Assembly (NCBI RefSeq): GCF_000243115.2
Contig: NZ_CP007035.1
Location: 1,364,001-1,428,000 of the forward strand
Direction: 5' to 3'
From: Niabella soli DSM 19437
Lineage (GTDB): Bacteria; Bacteroidota; Bacteroidia; Chitinophagales; Chitinophagaceae
Length of the DNA stretch: 64,000 nt
A program made the translations under genes and the position numbers. The stretch's first letter is position 1. Each line of letters starts with the position of its first letter. The notes beneath the pieces were generated by a model that was not told the origin of the DNA, searched no databases, and worked only from the letters and a program-made list of their open reading frames with translations. This document shows, in pieces, positions 16,551-24,713 of this stretch.

Positions 16551-17741
16551 TTATTTTGCTGAGAATTTGTAATAACTAACTGTATGATAGGTTTGTCCGG
16601 GCTTTAACTCCGTGCTGGGAAAGGCCGGCTGGTTGGGCGAATCGGGGAAATGTTGTGTCTCTGCACAAAAAGCACCGCGGTGAATATCTTTTGCTCCTGA
16701 CTTCAAGGTATTTTTCCCTTCATTAAAATTACCGCTATAAAACTGCAGCCCCGGTTCCTGGGTATAAATATCCATTACAATCCCCGACTGATCTCCCGTA
16801 AAGGTTGCGGCATGTGTAAGGCCATAAGCTCCTTTTGTGCCGTTCAGTACAAAGTTGTGATCATAGCCTTTACCAAATTTCAATTGCTCATTATCAGCCC
16901 CGATGCGTGCACCGATGGCAGTGGCTTTTGTAAAATCAAAGGGCGTACCGGCAACGGGTTCCAGTTTGCCCGTTGGGATCAACGTAGAATCCACCGGGGT
17001 ATATTTATCCGCATAGATCTGGGCGCTCTGCCCTAATATATCGCCGCTGCCTTCTCCATTTAAATTAAAATAAGCGTGGTTGGTAAGATTTACAATAGTA
17101 GGTTTATCGGTAGTAGCTGTGTAATCGATCTTTAAAGCATTATCGCTGGTAACGCTGTACGTCACTTTTACTTTAAGTGCGCCGGGAAAGCCTTCTTCCA
17201 TATCCGGACTGGTATAACTTAATTCCAGCGTGCTGTCGTTAGGCTGCACCGCGTCCCACACCACATACTGAAAACCTTTCTTACCCCCATGCAGGCTGTT
17301 AGGGCCGTTGTTAGCCGCCAGGGTATATTCTTTGCCATCCAGTTTAAATTTCGCTTTTGCTATACGATTCCCGTAACGGCCTATAGTTGCGCCTAAATAA
17401 GCTTCCGTAGCCTCCTGGTATCCTTTTGCACTGTTAATACCAATCACCACATCCGTAGCATTCCCGCTTTTATCCGGCACCCATAATCCTACAATACGGC
17501 CTCCGTAATTAGTCATCGCCACCGTCATGCCTTTATGATTCGTCAGTTTATAAAGGGCAGTTTTTTTACCATCGATGGTTCCGTTAAATCCGGAGCTATC
17601 CAGGCTTTCAGGACTATCCGTTTTTTTTACTGAGGTTGAATCACCGGCCGCAGGCGTTGTTTTTTCTGTCGTGCTGCTATTGCAGGCAAGAAGGCTAATG
17701 GCCAGCGACACCGCCGATAACAATTTGAATGATTGGTTCAT
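16551..17741 (-). CDS. galM: Aldose 1-epimerase (mutarotase), lipoprotein
   Basis: The 396-residue protein begins with a lipoprotein signal (SAVSLAISLLAC) and a Ser/Thr-rich linker. The galactose mutarotase fold follows: TNYGGRIVGLWVPDK, YLGATIGRYGNRI, NNGPNSLHGGKKGFQ (with the catalytic-type His), VNLTNHAYFNLNGEG (second His) and FGKGYDHNFVLN, ending with a GAFCAETQHFPDSP segment containing the catalytic Glu. It interconverts alpha and beta anomers of sugars. The lipobox places it in the envelope, where it would serve monosaccharides such as L-arabinose or galactose freed by the neighbouring glycosidases. It has its own terminator at 16490-16526. Confidence 0.96.
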   Translation of the reverse strand: MNQSFKLLSAVSLAISLLACNSSTTEKTTPAAGDSTSVKKTDSPESLDSSGFNGTIDGKKTALYKLTNHKGMTVAMTNYGGRIVGLWVPDKSGNATDVVIGINSAKGYQEATEAYLGATIGRYGNRIAKAKFKLDGKEYTLAANNGPNSLHGGKKGFQYVVWDAVQPNDSTLELSYTSPDMEEGFPGALKVKVTYSVTSDNALKIDYTATTDKPTIVNLTNHAYFNLNGEGSGDILGQSAQIYADKYTPVDSTLIPTGKLEPVAGTPFDFTKATAIGARIGADNEQLKFGKGYDHNFVLNGTKGAYGLTHAATFTGDQSGIVMDIYTQEPGLQFYSGNFNEGKNTLKSGAKDIHRGAFCAETQHFPDSPNQPAFPSTELKPGQTYHTVSYYKFSAK

Positions 17742-17863
17742 ATTTTTTGAAGCTTTATTTTAGTAAATGTCGGGGGTACAATAAATCAGTCAAGTTAATC
17801 GATTTTCTTAATTCTCCCAAACTGAATCTTTGTATCCGCCGACCGTGCATAATATAGTTCTAT

Positions 17864-18847
17864 TTATTCAGGTTTGATTGAAACCGTCGTTTCCTTTATT
17901 ACAACAGGCCAACCGTTTTTATATACCAACCGGTTCAGGTACATAAAGCGATGATAACTCCCCTTCTTAAAATCTTCCCGGGGAATAGCATGATAGGCGA
18001 TCCATTTATTGCCTGCTCCATCACCGAAAACAGCATTATGCCCCGGCGCTACAAAGAAAGAGTCCTGTTCCAATATGACACTGCTTTTATTGGCAGCAAC
18101 GGATCCCAACCGGGTATAGGGCCCGGTAATCTTTTTTGCACGGGCCACCATCACAGCATAATGCGCTTTGATGCCACAGCAATTATCTCCCGAATAATAC
18201 AGGTAATAAAAGCCGTGATCATAATCGATCCAGGCGCCCTCTATCAATCTTCCATAGGGCTTATCGGCACCCGCCTGAACCAGTGCTACGGCTTTTGACT
18301 GACCGGCAAAACCCGCCATGTCAGGCCTCAGTTCGCGAATGCGGATGGGCTGAAAGGCAGAGCCCCAGGCCATATAATATTTCCCGGTTTGCGGATCTTT
18401 AAAGGTCATGGGATCTATGGCTTCAAAGCCCGGGCGCACCAGCAATGGCCGCCCTGAATCCGTAAAAGGCCCTTCCGGTTTTTCCGAAAAAGCTACCCCT
18501 ATTGCTTTTCCTTCTTTATCATCCGTGGTTTCAGCAGCATAAAAAAGTACAAACTTCTTTAACTGATCATTATACAAAACATGAGGGGCCCAGAAATCCC
18601 GGTTTGCCCACACCGGTCGCAAGGGCAATGCATCCCCTACTATCTTCCAGTTTTTCAGATCTCCGGAAACAGCCACTTGTATGTTCGACCATTTCCCGGC
18701 ACTGCCGGAATTGGTGGCATACGCATAGTACTTTCCATTTGCACGGATAACAGCAGGATCAGGAAAATCAGAGCGGATCGCTGGTTGCTGTTGTGCACAA
18801 CCACCGGCCGAATAAAAAGTTGCTAAAACAATAAGCAGGACTTTCAT
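17864..18847 (-). CDS. GH43 family glycosidase (arabinosidase/xylosidase type), lipoprotein
   Basis: The 327-residue protein has a lipobox-like SAGGC near residue 17 and a five-bladed GH43 propeller. Visible elements are the general base Asp in SDFPDPAVIRANGKYY, the pKa-modulating Asp in GFEAIDPMTFKDP, the acid Glu in YGRLIEGAWIDYDHG and a late His in APGHNAVFGDGAGNKW. Substrates of the family are alpha-L-arabinofuranosides or beta-xylosides. It is the last of three GH43 genes in tandem, 1 bp after the gene at 18849, so all three are co-expressed. The exact GH43 subfamily cannot be fixed by eye; arabinan or arabino-oligosaccharides are the best guess. Confidence 0.93.
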   Translation of the reverse strand: MKVLLIVLATFYSAGGCAQQQPAIRSDFPDPAVIRANGKYYAYATNSGSAGKWSNIQVAVSGDLKNWKIVGDALPLRPVWANRDFWAPHVLYNDQLKKFVLFYAAETTDDKEGKAIGVAFSEKPEGPFTDSGRPLLVRPGFEAIDPMTFKDPQTGKYYMAWGSAFQPIRIRELRPDMAGFAGQSKAVALVQAGADKPYGRLIEGAWIDYDHGFYYLYYSGDNCCGIKAHYAVMVARAKKITGPYTRLGSVAANKSSVILEQDSFFVAPGHNAVFGDGAGNKWIAYHAIPREDFKKGSYHRFMYLNRLVYKNGWPVVIKETTVSIKPE

Positions 18848-18848
18848 A

Positions 18849-19892
18849 TTATTTTTTTTGCCCGGGTTCTAAAAGCGGTAGACCCGCGGCCACAGGTGTT
18901 CCGAAATCGGGCGTGCCGTCTTTATTCCAACGGAATGGCTGCGCGCGCGGTGAGCGATGTCCGCCGCAACCCTGTCCCGGTGCTGAATTGGCGTGATAAA
19001 GGATCCAGTCTTCCTTGCCATCCGGCGATTTAAAAAACGAGTTATGCCCGGGCGCAAAAACACCTTTTTCCGGCGCTGCTTTAAAAACAGGCTTTTTGTT
19101 TTTCACCCAGTTGGCCGGGTCTAAAAGGTCTTTATCATTTTTCGCCGACAGCATTCCCAAACAATAAAAATCGGTCCAGCAGCCGCTGGCGGAATAGATG
19201 ATAAAGATGCGGTTATTATGTACCAGGAACTGCGGCCCCTCATTTACATTTACCTGCTCCGGAGTCTCTCCTTTTAAATGCCCGTGCCGCTCCCAGTCAT
19301 ACTCCGGTTGCGAGATCAGGGCCCGTTCGCCTTCAATGGTCCAGGGATTGCTCATTTTAGCAATATAAATATTCTGCTGCCCATTTTTATCACCGGCCCA
19401 GCCGGACCAGATCATATACAACTGTTTTTTGTATTCCAGCACGTCCCCATCAATAGCCCATTTATCGCCCGGGGCAGCCACCTTCCCCTTAAACACCCAT
19501 TCTCCCTTCATGGGATCAGCAGCACTGTTTTCAATAACGTACATGCGGTGATTGCGGTTGTGGCCATCATCTGCTGCAAAATACAGATACCATTTGCCTC
19601 CCAGGAACAGGATCTCAGGCGCCCATAGTTCTTTGGACCAGGAAGTATTGGGCGGCGGTACCCAGACCGTCTTTTGCTCGGCGTCCTTCAAATCGGCCAA
19701 TGTTTTTGTTTTCCACAAAACCAATCTGGAACCTGTTGTATGGGTATAATAATAATACCCGTCCTTATAAAAACTATAAGGATCCGCTCCATATGGCAAT
19801 AAGGGATTAGTAAACCTGTTTGCCACAGGTTGTGCCGGCACCATACAGCTCCCTGCCCATAATAGTATTATTGTTAAAAAACACCGGATCAT
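18849..19892 (-). CDS. GH43 family glycosidase (exo-arabinofuranosidase-like)
   Basis: This 347-residue exported GH43 protein begins with a signal peptide (CFLTIILLWAGSCMVPAQ). It has the propeller motifs PLLPYGADPYSFYKDGYY (catalytic Asp), KELWAPEILFLGGKWY, WAIDGDVLEYKKQLY (middle Asp), VNEGPQFLVHNN (Glu) and FAPGHNSFFKSPDGKED (metal-binding His). It resembles the exo-acting GH43 group that removes arabinofuranose from arabinan ends or side chains, but the assignment is by pattern only. The start overlaps the upstream GH43 gene by 4 nt (ATGA) and the stop is 1 bp from the next gene, so translation is probably coupled through all three. Confidence 0.93.
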   Translation of the reverse strand: MIRCFLTIILLWAGSCMVPAQPVANRFTNPLLPYGADPYSFYKDGYYYYTHTTGSRLVLWKTKTLADLKDAEQKTVWVPPPNTSWSKELWAPEILFLGGKWYLYFAADDGHNRNHRMYVIENSAADPMKGEWVFKGKVAAPGDKWAIDGDVLEYKKQLYMIWSGWAGDKNGQQNIYIAKMSNPWTIEGERALISQPEYDWERHGHLKGETPEQVNVNEGPQFLVHNNRIFIIYSASGCWTDFYCLGMLSAKNDKDLLDPANWVKNKKPVFKAAPEKGVFAPGHNSFFKSPDGKEDWILYHANSAPGQGCGGHRSPRAQPFRWNKDGTPDFGTPVAAGLPLLEPGQKK

Positions 19893-20827
19893 TCCTTGCT
19901 GTTTAGAAAACGAAAAGTTTTAGGATCAGCGCTTAGCTCGTTATTTTTTTTATTAAAATGAAGCTCAATCAAAGCCGTTTTGCGCGGGGCCACTTTTTCA
20001 TTCGAATTATGGGTATGGAATACATACCACCATTTGCCGGCTTTATCTTCAAACAGATCCCCGTGCCCGCTGCCGTTCGCCCCGGTCAAAGTGCGCGAAA
20101 TAACCGGATTACCCGCAAACTTCATCCAGGGGCCCAGTGGCGAATGACTTAGCGCATATCCAACGGCATAATCGGGGTTACGAAAATCATTAGCCGAATA
20201 AAGCATATAATAAACGGCGCCCCGTTTAAAGACCGTTGGCCCCTCCGTTACACTCCATTGGGCAGCAGCCGTATTTTCCCATCCGGTTCCGGCATGAATG
20301 CATTCTTTTGCGGTAGCTTCCACAATAGTATCCAGCGCCCTGTTCAGTTCCGCCACAAAGATCCGGTTTCCTTCCTGCAGCCGTACATGATACAGATACA
20401 CTTTGCCTCCGTCAAAAAACACAAAGGGATCAATCATTCTTGTCGCTGCATCCAATGGTTTTATTGCTTTCTGCCGGAACGGTCCCAAAGGACTATCCGC
20501 GGTTGCAATAGCAATATGTTCATTGGCCGTATATGCCATATAGAACCGTCCTTTGTAACGGAACACCTGGGGCGCCCAAAAACCTTTGGTTCCAAAAGAC
20601 TGGCCCGGCAGCAATACTTTTCCTGCCGGCTTCCAATTGGTAAGGTCTTTTGAAGTATAAGCGGTAAAACCATTATTACTGTTAGCGCCATTCGTTCCAT
20701 ACAAATAATATACTCCGTCATAATATAAGATCGTCGGGTCAGCGAACAAAGGATTCTCACCCTGAGCTTTAACAATAAAAGGCAGCAGTAGCAGATAAAT
20801 CCCTATTTGTAAAAAACGTTTGTTCAT
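19889..20827 (-). CDS. GH43 family glycosidase
   Basis: The first of the three tandem GH43 genes encodes 312 residues with a signal peptide (IGIYLLLLPFIVKAQ). The catalytic order is intact: Asp in NPLFADPTILYYDGVYY, middle Asp in TRMIDPFVFFDGGKVY, Glu in WSVTEGPTVFKRGAVYY, and His in NGSGHGDLFEDKAGKWW. The three copies differ strongly from one another in sequence, so they are old paralogues with distinct linkages rather than recent duplicates. Soluble periplasmic location is expected. It follows the clan GH-A gene after 117 bp that contain a perfect palindrome and may hold a promoter. Confidence 0.93.
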   Translation of the reverse strand: MNKRFLQIGIYLLLLPFIVKAQGENPLFADPTILYYDGVYYLYGTNGANSNNGFTAYTSKDLTNWKPAGKVLLPGQSFGTKGFWAPQVFRYKGRFYMAYTANEHIAIATADSPLGPFRQKAIKPLDAATRMIDPFVFFDGGKVYLYHVRLQEGNRIFVAELNRALDTIVEATAKECIHAGTGWENTAAAQWSVTEGPTVFKRGAVYYMLYSANDFRNPDYAVGYALSHSPLGPWMKFAGNPVISRTLTGANGSGHGDLFEDKAGKWWYVFHTHNSNEKVAPRKTALIELHFNKKNNELSADPKTFRFLNSKE

Positions 20828-20911
20828 ATCTTTTATTAACCCGGCTGCAGTATTACTATGAAACTCCCTTGCGTCGCACTCTTGTGCTGTGGGACAGACT
20901 TCGGCTTTTTG

Positions 20912-20946
20912 AAGACCTGTGAGGTTTTCAAAACCTCACAGGTCTT
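20912..20946. repeat. 35-bp near-continuous perfect palindrome
   Basis: Arms of 17 bp (AAGACCTGTGAGGTTTT and its exact complement) are separated by one base at 20929. The palindrome touches the stop codon (20945-20947) of the upstream minus-strand gene. No T tract follows on the minus strand, so a simple terminator role is doubtful. A related palindrome type is widespread in Bacteroidota intergenic DNA. Confidence 0.85.
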
Positions 20947-22108
20947 ACCGGCCCGTCATCATTTTTATAAACGCTGTTTCCTCCGGTTTATATGGTGTAC
21001 CGTCTTTATGAAAAATATCATGGAACCAAAGCGGTGGCTCGCCGGTGTATTTTTTTGTCCAGCTATCCCAGGGATAAATCGTCTGGGACTTCCCATCCAC
21101 AAATCCCCAGTTGATCATTGCCACCTTATCCGGTTTACCTATGGGCAGCGAACTCTGGAAGGTGCTTTTATTAGGACGAGCCATATATTCGGTGCACCAA
21201 ATAGGGCGATTATACCTTTTTAATTCGTTTATTTTTTTATGCAGTATAGCGGAGTCATCATAGGAATGAAAAGAAATAATATCTGATTCTTCCAACTGCA
21301 ATTTTTCAATCGGCTTCAACGTGCTGTCGGATTGCCAGTTACCCGCCCATAAACCGGAAGTCAGCGGCTGGGAAGGATTTACAGACCGTGCCCATTCAAA
21401 TGTTTTCTTTAATAACGGAAGCACAAGGGCTACTTTATTGGGCAGCTCTGTTTTTTGATAAGCGGCTCCCGTCATATTATCCGGTTCGTTCCATACATCC
21501 CAACCGATAATACGCGGATCCTGCGCAAACTTACCCACAATGGATTTTACATATTTTTCCAGGCGCGGGTATTGTGTGGAATCTTTTAATGCCAGTTGCC
21601 CCGGACTTTGCACCCAACCGGAATTATGTACAAATGGCCGGGGAGCCCGCTGCTGACCTGCTTTTGGAAAGGGATCCCAGCAGGAATCGAAAATAGTAAA
21701 CAGGATTTTTATGTGATGCCTGTCTGCAATTTCCAGGAACCTGTTGATGCGATCATAAAACCCTGTAGCATCGTTTTCAAAAACAAGGTCGTGTAAAAAA
21801 ACACGCATTACATTCATACCGATCTTTTCGGCCCACCCCAATTCCCTGTCAATAGTTGTGGTATCAAATGTTGCAGCCTGCCACATTTCTAACTGATTGA
21901 TGGCCGTACTGGGCAGAAAATTAGCCCCTACATACCAGGGTTGTTTCGCATACCAGTCGTTGGCCTGCAGAGCCGTCCATACCGCTCTGCCGGCGGCACT
22001 ATCGCCCTGGTCTTTTTTTGTCTCCGGCGCTTTACAGGATGTAAAGAACATGCCTGTGGCAAGAATGCCGATTGCTGCAATTGTGCTTTTAAAAAAAACA
22101 GATCTCAT
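20945..22108 (-). CDS. Clan GH-A glycoside hydrolase (GH5-like), lipoprotein
   Basis: The 387-residue protein has a lipobox-like FFTSC near residue 25 and a TIM-barrel glycosidase domain. Clan GH-A marks are visible: an early strand with KIGMNVMRVFLHDLVFEND, the acid/base Glu in IGWDVWNEPDN near residue 206 and the nucleophile Glu in RPIWCTEYMARPN near 306. Homologues are often annotated as cellulase-family or 1,4-beta-xylanase proteins. The true substrate is not known from sequence. Context (three GH43, GH127) suggests arabinoxylan or another arabinose-decorated glycan. It lies between the DUF4965 gene and the GH43 trio, all in one direction. Confidence 0.88.
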   Translation of the reverse strand: MRSVFFKSTIAAIGILATGMFFTSCKAPETKKDQGDSAAGRAVWTALQANDWYAKQPWYVGANFLPSTAINQLEMWQAATFDTTTIDRELGWAEKIGMNVMRVFLHDLVFENDATGFYDRINRFLEIADRHHIKILFTIFDSCWDPFPKAGQQRAPRPFVHNSGWVQSPGQLALKDSTQYPRLEKYVKSIVGKFAQDPRIIGWDVWNEPDNMTGAAYQKTELPNKVALVLPLLKKTFEWARSVNPSQPLTSGLWAGNWQSDSTLKPIEKLQLEESDIISFHSYDDSAILHKKINELKRYNRPIWCTEYMARPNKSTFQSSLPIGKPDKVAMINWGFVDGKSQTIYPWDSWTKKYTGEPPLWFHDIFHKDGTPYKPEETAFIKMMTGR

Positions 22109-22167
22109 ATGTATAAATAAAAAATGTGGCTTATATATTTCAAAAATTATTGCGTTTATTTATGCAG

Positions 22168-22231
22168 GCCGCCGCTACGCGGCTTGATATATTCCGTATT
22201 GCCGGCTACCGGCCTATCGCCCCCATGGGGC
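22168..22231. repeat. Array of three perfect short hairpins
   Basis: GCCGC/GCGGC (22168-22183), GCCGG/CCGGC with loop cta (22201-22213) and GCCCC/GGGGC with loop cat (22219-22231) lie between two genes of the same strand. The style matches the arrays at 13384-13466 and 31151-31301. It could moderate read-through between the DUF4965 and GH-A genes. Confidence 0.65.
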
Positions 22232-22239
22232 TAAACAAT

Positions 22240-24708
22240 TTATTTATTCAGCTTTTTATCCAGCACTTTCATAAAATAACCTCCCACCACGCTGCGCGCC
22301 TGGAAGCCCACCTGGCGCCCGTTGGTGGTTTCATGCCAATCACTGAGTGGCACGCGGGTGGGCGTTTCAGTGGCATAAGTATACACCGGCTTTACCAGTG
22401 CTTTAAAATCATTGATATTGGAAGCAAGCGTCGCCGTCCACAGGATCCAGTCAGATTTTGTGTAGGTCTTCCGGCTATCCAGCGGAAGGCCGTATTTATT
22501 CTGCTTTTTCAGATAATACGCTATTTCTTTCTGATAAACGGTTTTAGGGAAAATGTTGAACCGCAGCACCTTGTCCCAGATCAAATTATATTTCTGACTC
22601 CAGGTTCCTTTTTTCTCAAATACCAATCCATAGTGGTCTCCATCAGCCGCCAGTTGCATCCACCGGGGCACCATGCCCGTTGCAATGCCATGATACTTCG
22701 CGTACAGATCGTTCTTACCCAGCATCCGGGCCAGTTGGGCATAACTTTCAATGCCCATAATGGCTTTGATCGAGAGATTGGCGTTGCGCGCCAGGTGCCC
22801 GGCAAAATCATCCGTGCATAGTTGATTGGCCGGATCAAATCCATCTTTTACCAGGTAATCTACCCAGGTTGACAAAGTGCTCCAATGCTTTTCTGCGTAG
22901 CGGGCATTGCCTTCCACCCTTGCAATAGCGGCGGTGAGGCATAACATATTTCCTCCTTCCTCCACCGGCATATCTTCACCGTAGGTCTGTCCGTTTGCCA
23001 ATGGGTAGGTACCCAGATCGTGTGCGGCAAAGGGCTTGGTCCATTTCCCCGATTCACTGTAATAAAAAATTCCATTCATCATACCTTTTAGCAGCTCAGG
23101 ATTATAGGTCAAATACAATGGAGCCGACGGATAAGTTATATCCACTGTATTGATCGAGCCATTACTGAAATTTTCTTTCGACAAAAACAATAATGTGCCT
23201 TCCGGGCTTTGCACCAGCTTATGTGCGGCAATGCTTTGCCGGTAGGCCATTTCACACAGCCGGGCATATTCTGTTCCCCCCGCATTAAAGGCGTCTGTAT
23301 AGATCTTTTTATCAACAGCCGCACATTTATCCAGGACGGAAGTGTATTCTTTATTTGCTTGTTCCAGTTGCTGCTCAATAGTATTTTTCCCATCCCTGTT
23401 CCACCAGGGGCGCAGGTTTTGGCCGAAGTACTGGATGGAATAAAGATCATCATAGCCAATCATTACCATGGCTGCATTCGATTTTGTTCTTCCCAGGTCA
23501 AAAAGCGTATTCAAACAAAGCTGTTTGCCTTTTTGATCCAATAGCGGTGAGAACTTGTCGGTACTTTTCAATACTTTCAAAGAAGCCCCTTCCGATTCAG
23601 CAATATACTGATAGGTATTTTTGGCTGTCGGGGCCGCAACGTACAAATAGCCCCAATCGATCCGCAGGTTATCGCCTTTTTTCTGTAATACCGGCTGGGC
23701 CAGGGTTCCGGCTTTCAGCAAGCTCAGCCCGCCCGCCGACAGCTTGGTTGCCTGCACTTCCTGACCCGGCGTGTTTACCGCAAGATCCGTTGATGTATTC
23801 AATAATATTTCAACAGCATGTGCCATACCGTCTTTACTGGTCGTGGCAAAGGTTATATAAGAAACCGGGCGCGCCAATAAGTCCAGGTCGTTCAATAGTA
23901 AGGGAGAAACAAAGGCCACCTTTAACGCCACAGGCCCGCAGTCGAAAGTATAAACTGTTTGCGTGGCTTTCAGTTCCACATTCTTTTGCACGGCCTTTTC
24001 GGCAGGGTCTGCATTATTAAAACGAGACTCATACACCAATCCAAAATCAAGGAACTGGCCGCCTGCGGTATTTTTAATATGGGCGGTAATAATATTTTTT
24101 CCTTTCTTCAATAACGAAGCATCTTTTATCGGGATATAAAGATATTTCTCGTTCCAGCAATTACAACTGTACACCGCCGCCCCATTCAGGTACACTTCAA
24201 TATTATCGTCGTGCTTGATTTTTAAATACACCTCACCGGGCGGCATATCATCCAGGTCAAAGCTCCGGCGCACCCAAAGATCGTCCGACTTCCATTCTGT
24301 ACGCGCCAGGGTATTATTATCCCCAAAAGGCGCCGTACCGGTTTTCCAGCTATTATCTTTAAAGTCTCTTTCGCTCCACCCAAGCCCCGGATCTTTTTCG
24401 GTATACTTTACCCGGTAATTCCGTTCTTCTGAACTCGGCAATACCGGTTGATATCGCGCTGCTTCTTTTCCCAAAAAACGGTAAATATGACCGTCTACCT
24501 TTATATACCCCGTAAGCGACTGGTCGGCGCCCGTCCAGTGCCGGGTGGTAGCATCATTCAGGTTATCCGTAAAAGACCAAACACTAAAATAAGGGTCGTG
24601 CGTCAGCAAGGGATAGGCCGGCGCTTTTTGCGTTTGCGCATTCGTTTGAAAACCCGTTAGCAACAAAAAAAATAAATAAAAAATGTGTCGTTGTTTCGTC
24701 ATAACCAT
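22240..24708 (-). CDS. DUF4965/DUF5127/DUF1793 'glutaminase-like' exported protein
   Basis: The 822-residue exported protein (signal peptide IFYLFFLLLTGFQTNAQ) has the architecture usually annotated as GtaA-type glutaminase. It begins with a DUF4964-like start (YPLLTHDPYFSVWSFTDNLN), then DUF5127 and a helical DUF4965/DUF1793 part with NTVDITYPSAPLYL, AAHDLGTYPLANGQTYGEDM and PVEEGGNMLCL. Residues about 105-220 hold a jelly-roll module resembling carbohydrate-binding beta-galactosidase domains (DDLWVRRSFDLDD, KIKHDDNIEVYLNG). The helical part looks like an (alpha/alpha)6 barrel. Tight linkage to the GH127 gene (5-bp gap) makes a glycan substrate plausible; glutaminase activity is only an annotation tradition here. 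Confidence 0.85.
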   Translation of the reverse strand: MVMTKQRHIFYLFFLLLTGFQTNAQTQKAPAYPLLTHDPYFSVWSFTDNLNDATTRHWTGADQSLTGYIKVDGHIYRFLGKEAARYQPVLPSSEERNYRVKYTEKDPGLGWSERDFKDNSWKTGTAPFGDNNTLARTEWKSDDLWVRRSFDLDDMPPGEVYLKIKHDDNIEVYLNGAAVYSCNCWNEKYLYIPIKDASLLKKGKNIITAHIKNTAGGQFLDFGLVYESRFNNADPAEKAVQKNVELKATQTVYTFDCGPVALKVAFVSPLLLNDLDLLARPVSYITFATTSKDGMAHAVEILLNTSTDLAVNTPGQEVQATKLSAGGLSLLKAGTLAQPVLQKKGDNLRIDWGYLYVAAPTAKNTYQYIAESEGASLKVLKSTDKFSPLLDQKGKQLCLNTLFDLGRTKSNAAMVMIGYDDLYSIQYFGQNLRPWWNRDGKNTIEQQLEQANKEYTSVLDKCAAVDKKIYTDAFNAGGTEYARLCEMAYRQSIAAHKLVQSPEGTLLFLSKENFSNGSINTVDITYPSAPLYLTYNPELLKGMMNGIFYYSESGKWTKPFAAHDLGTYPLANGQTYGEDMPVEEGGNMLCLTAAIARVEGNARYAEKHWSTLSTWVDYLVKDGFDPANQLCTDDFAGHLARNANLSIKAIMGIESYAQLARMLGKNDLYAKYHGIATGMVPRWMQLAADGDHYGLVFEKKGTWSQKYNLIWDKVLRFNIFPKTVYQKEIAYYLKKQNKYGLPLDSRKTYTKSDWILWTATLASNINDFKALVKPVYTYATETPTRVPLSDWHETTNGRQVGFQARSVVGGYFMKVLDKKLNK

Positions 24709-24713
24709 TGAGT

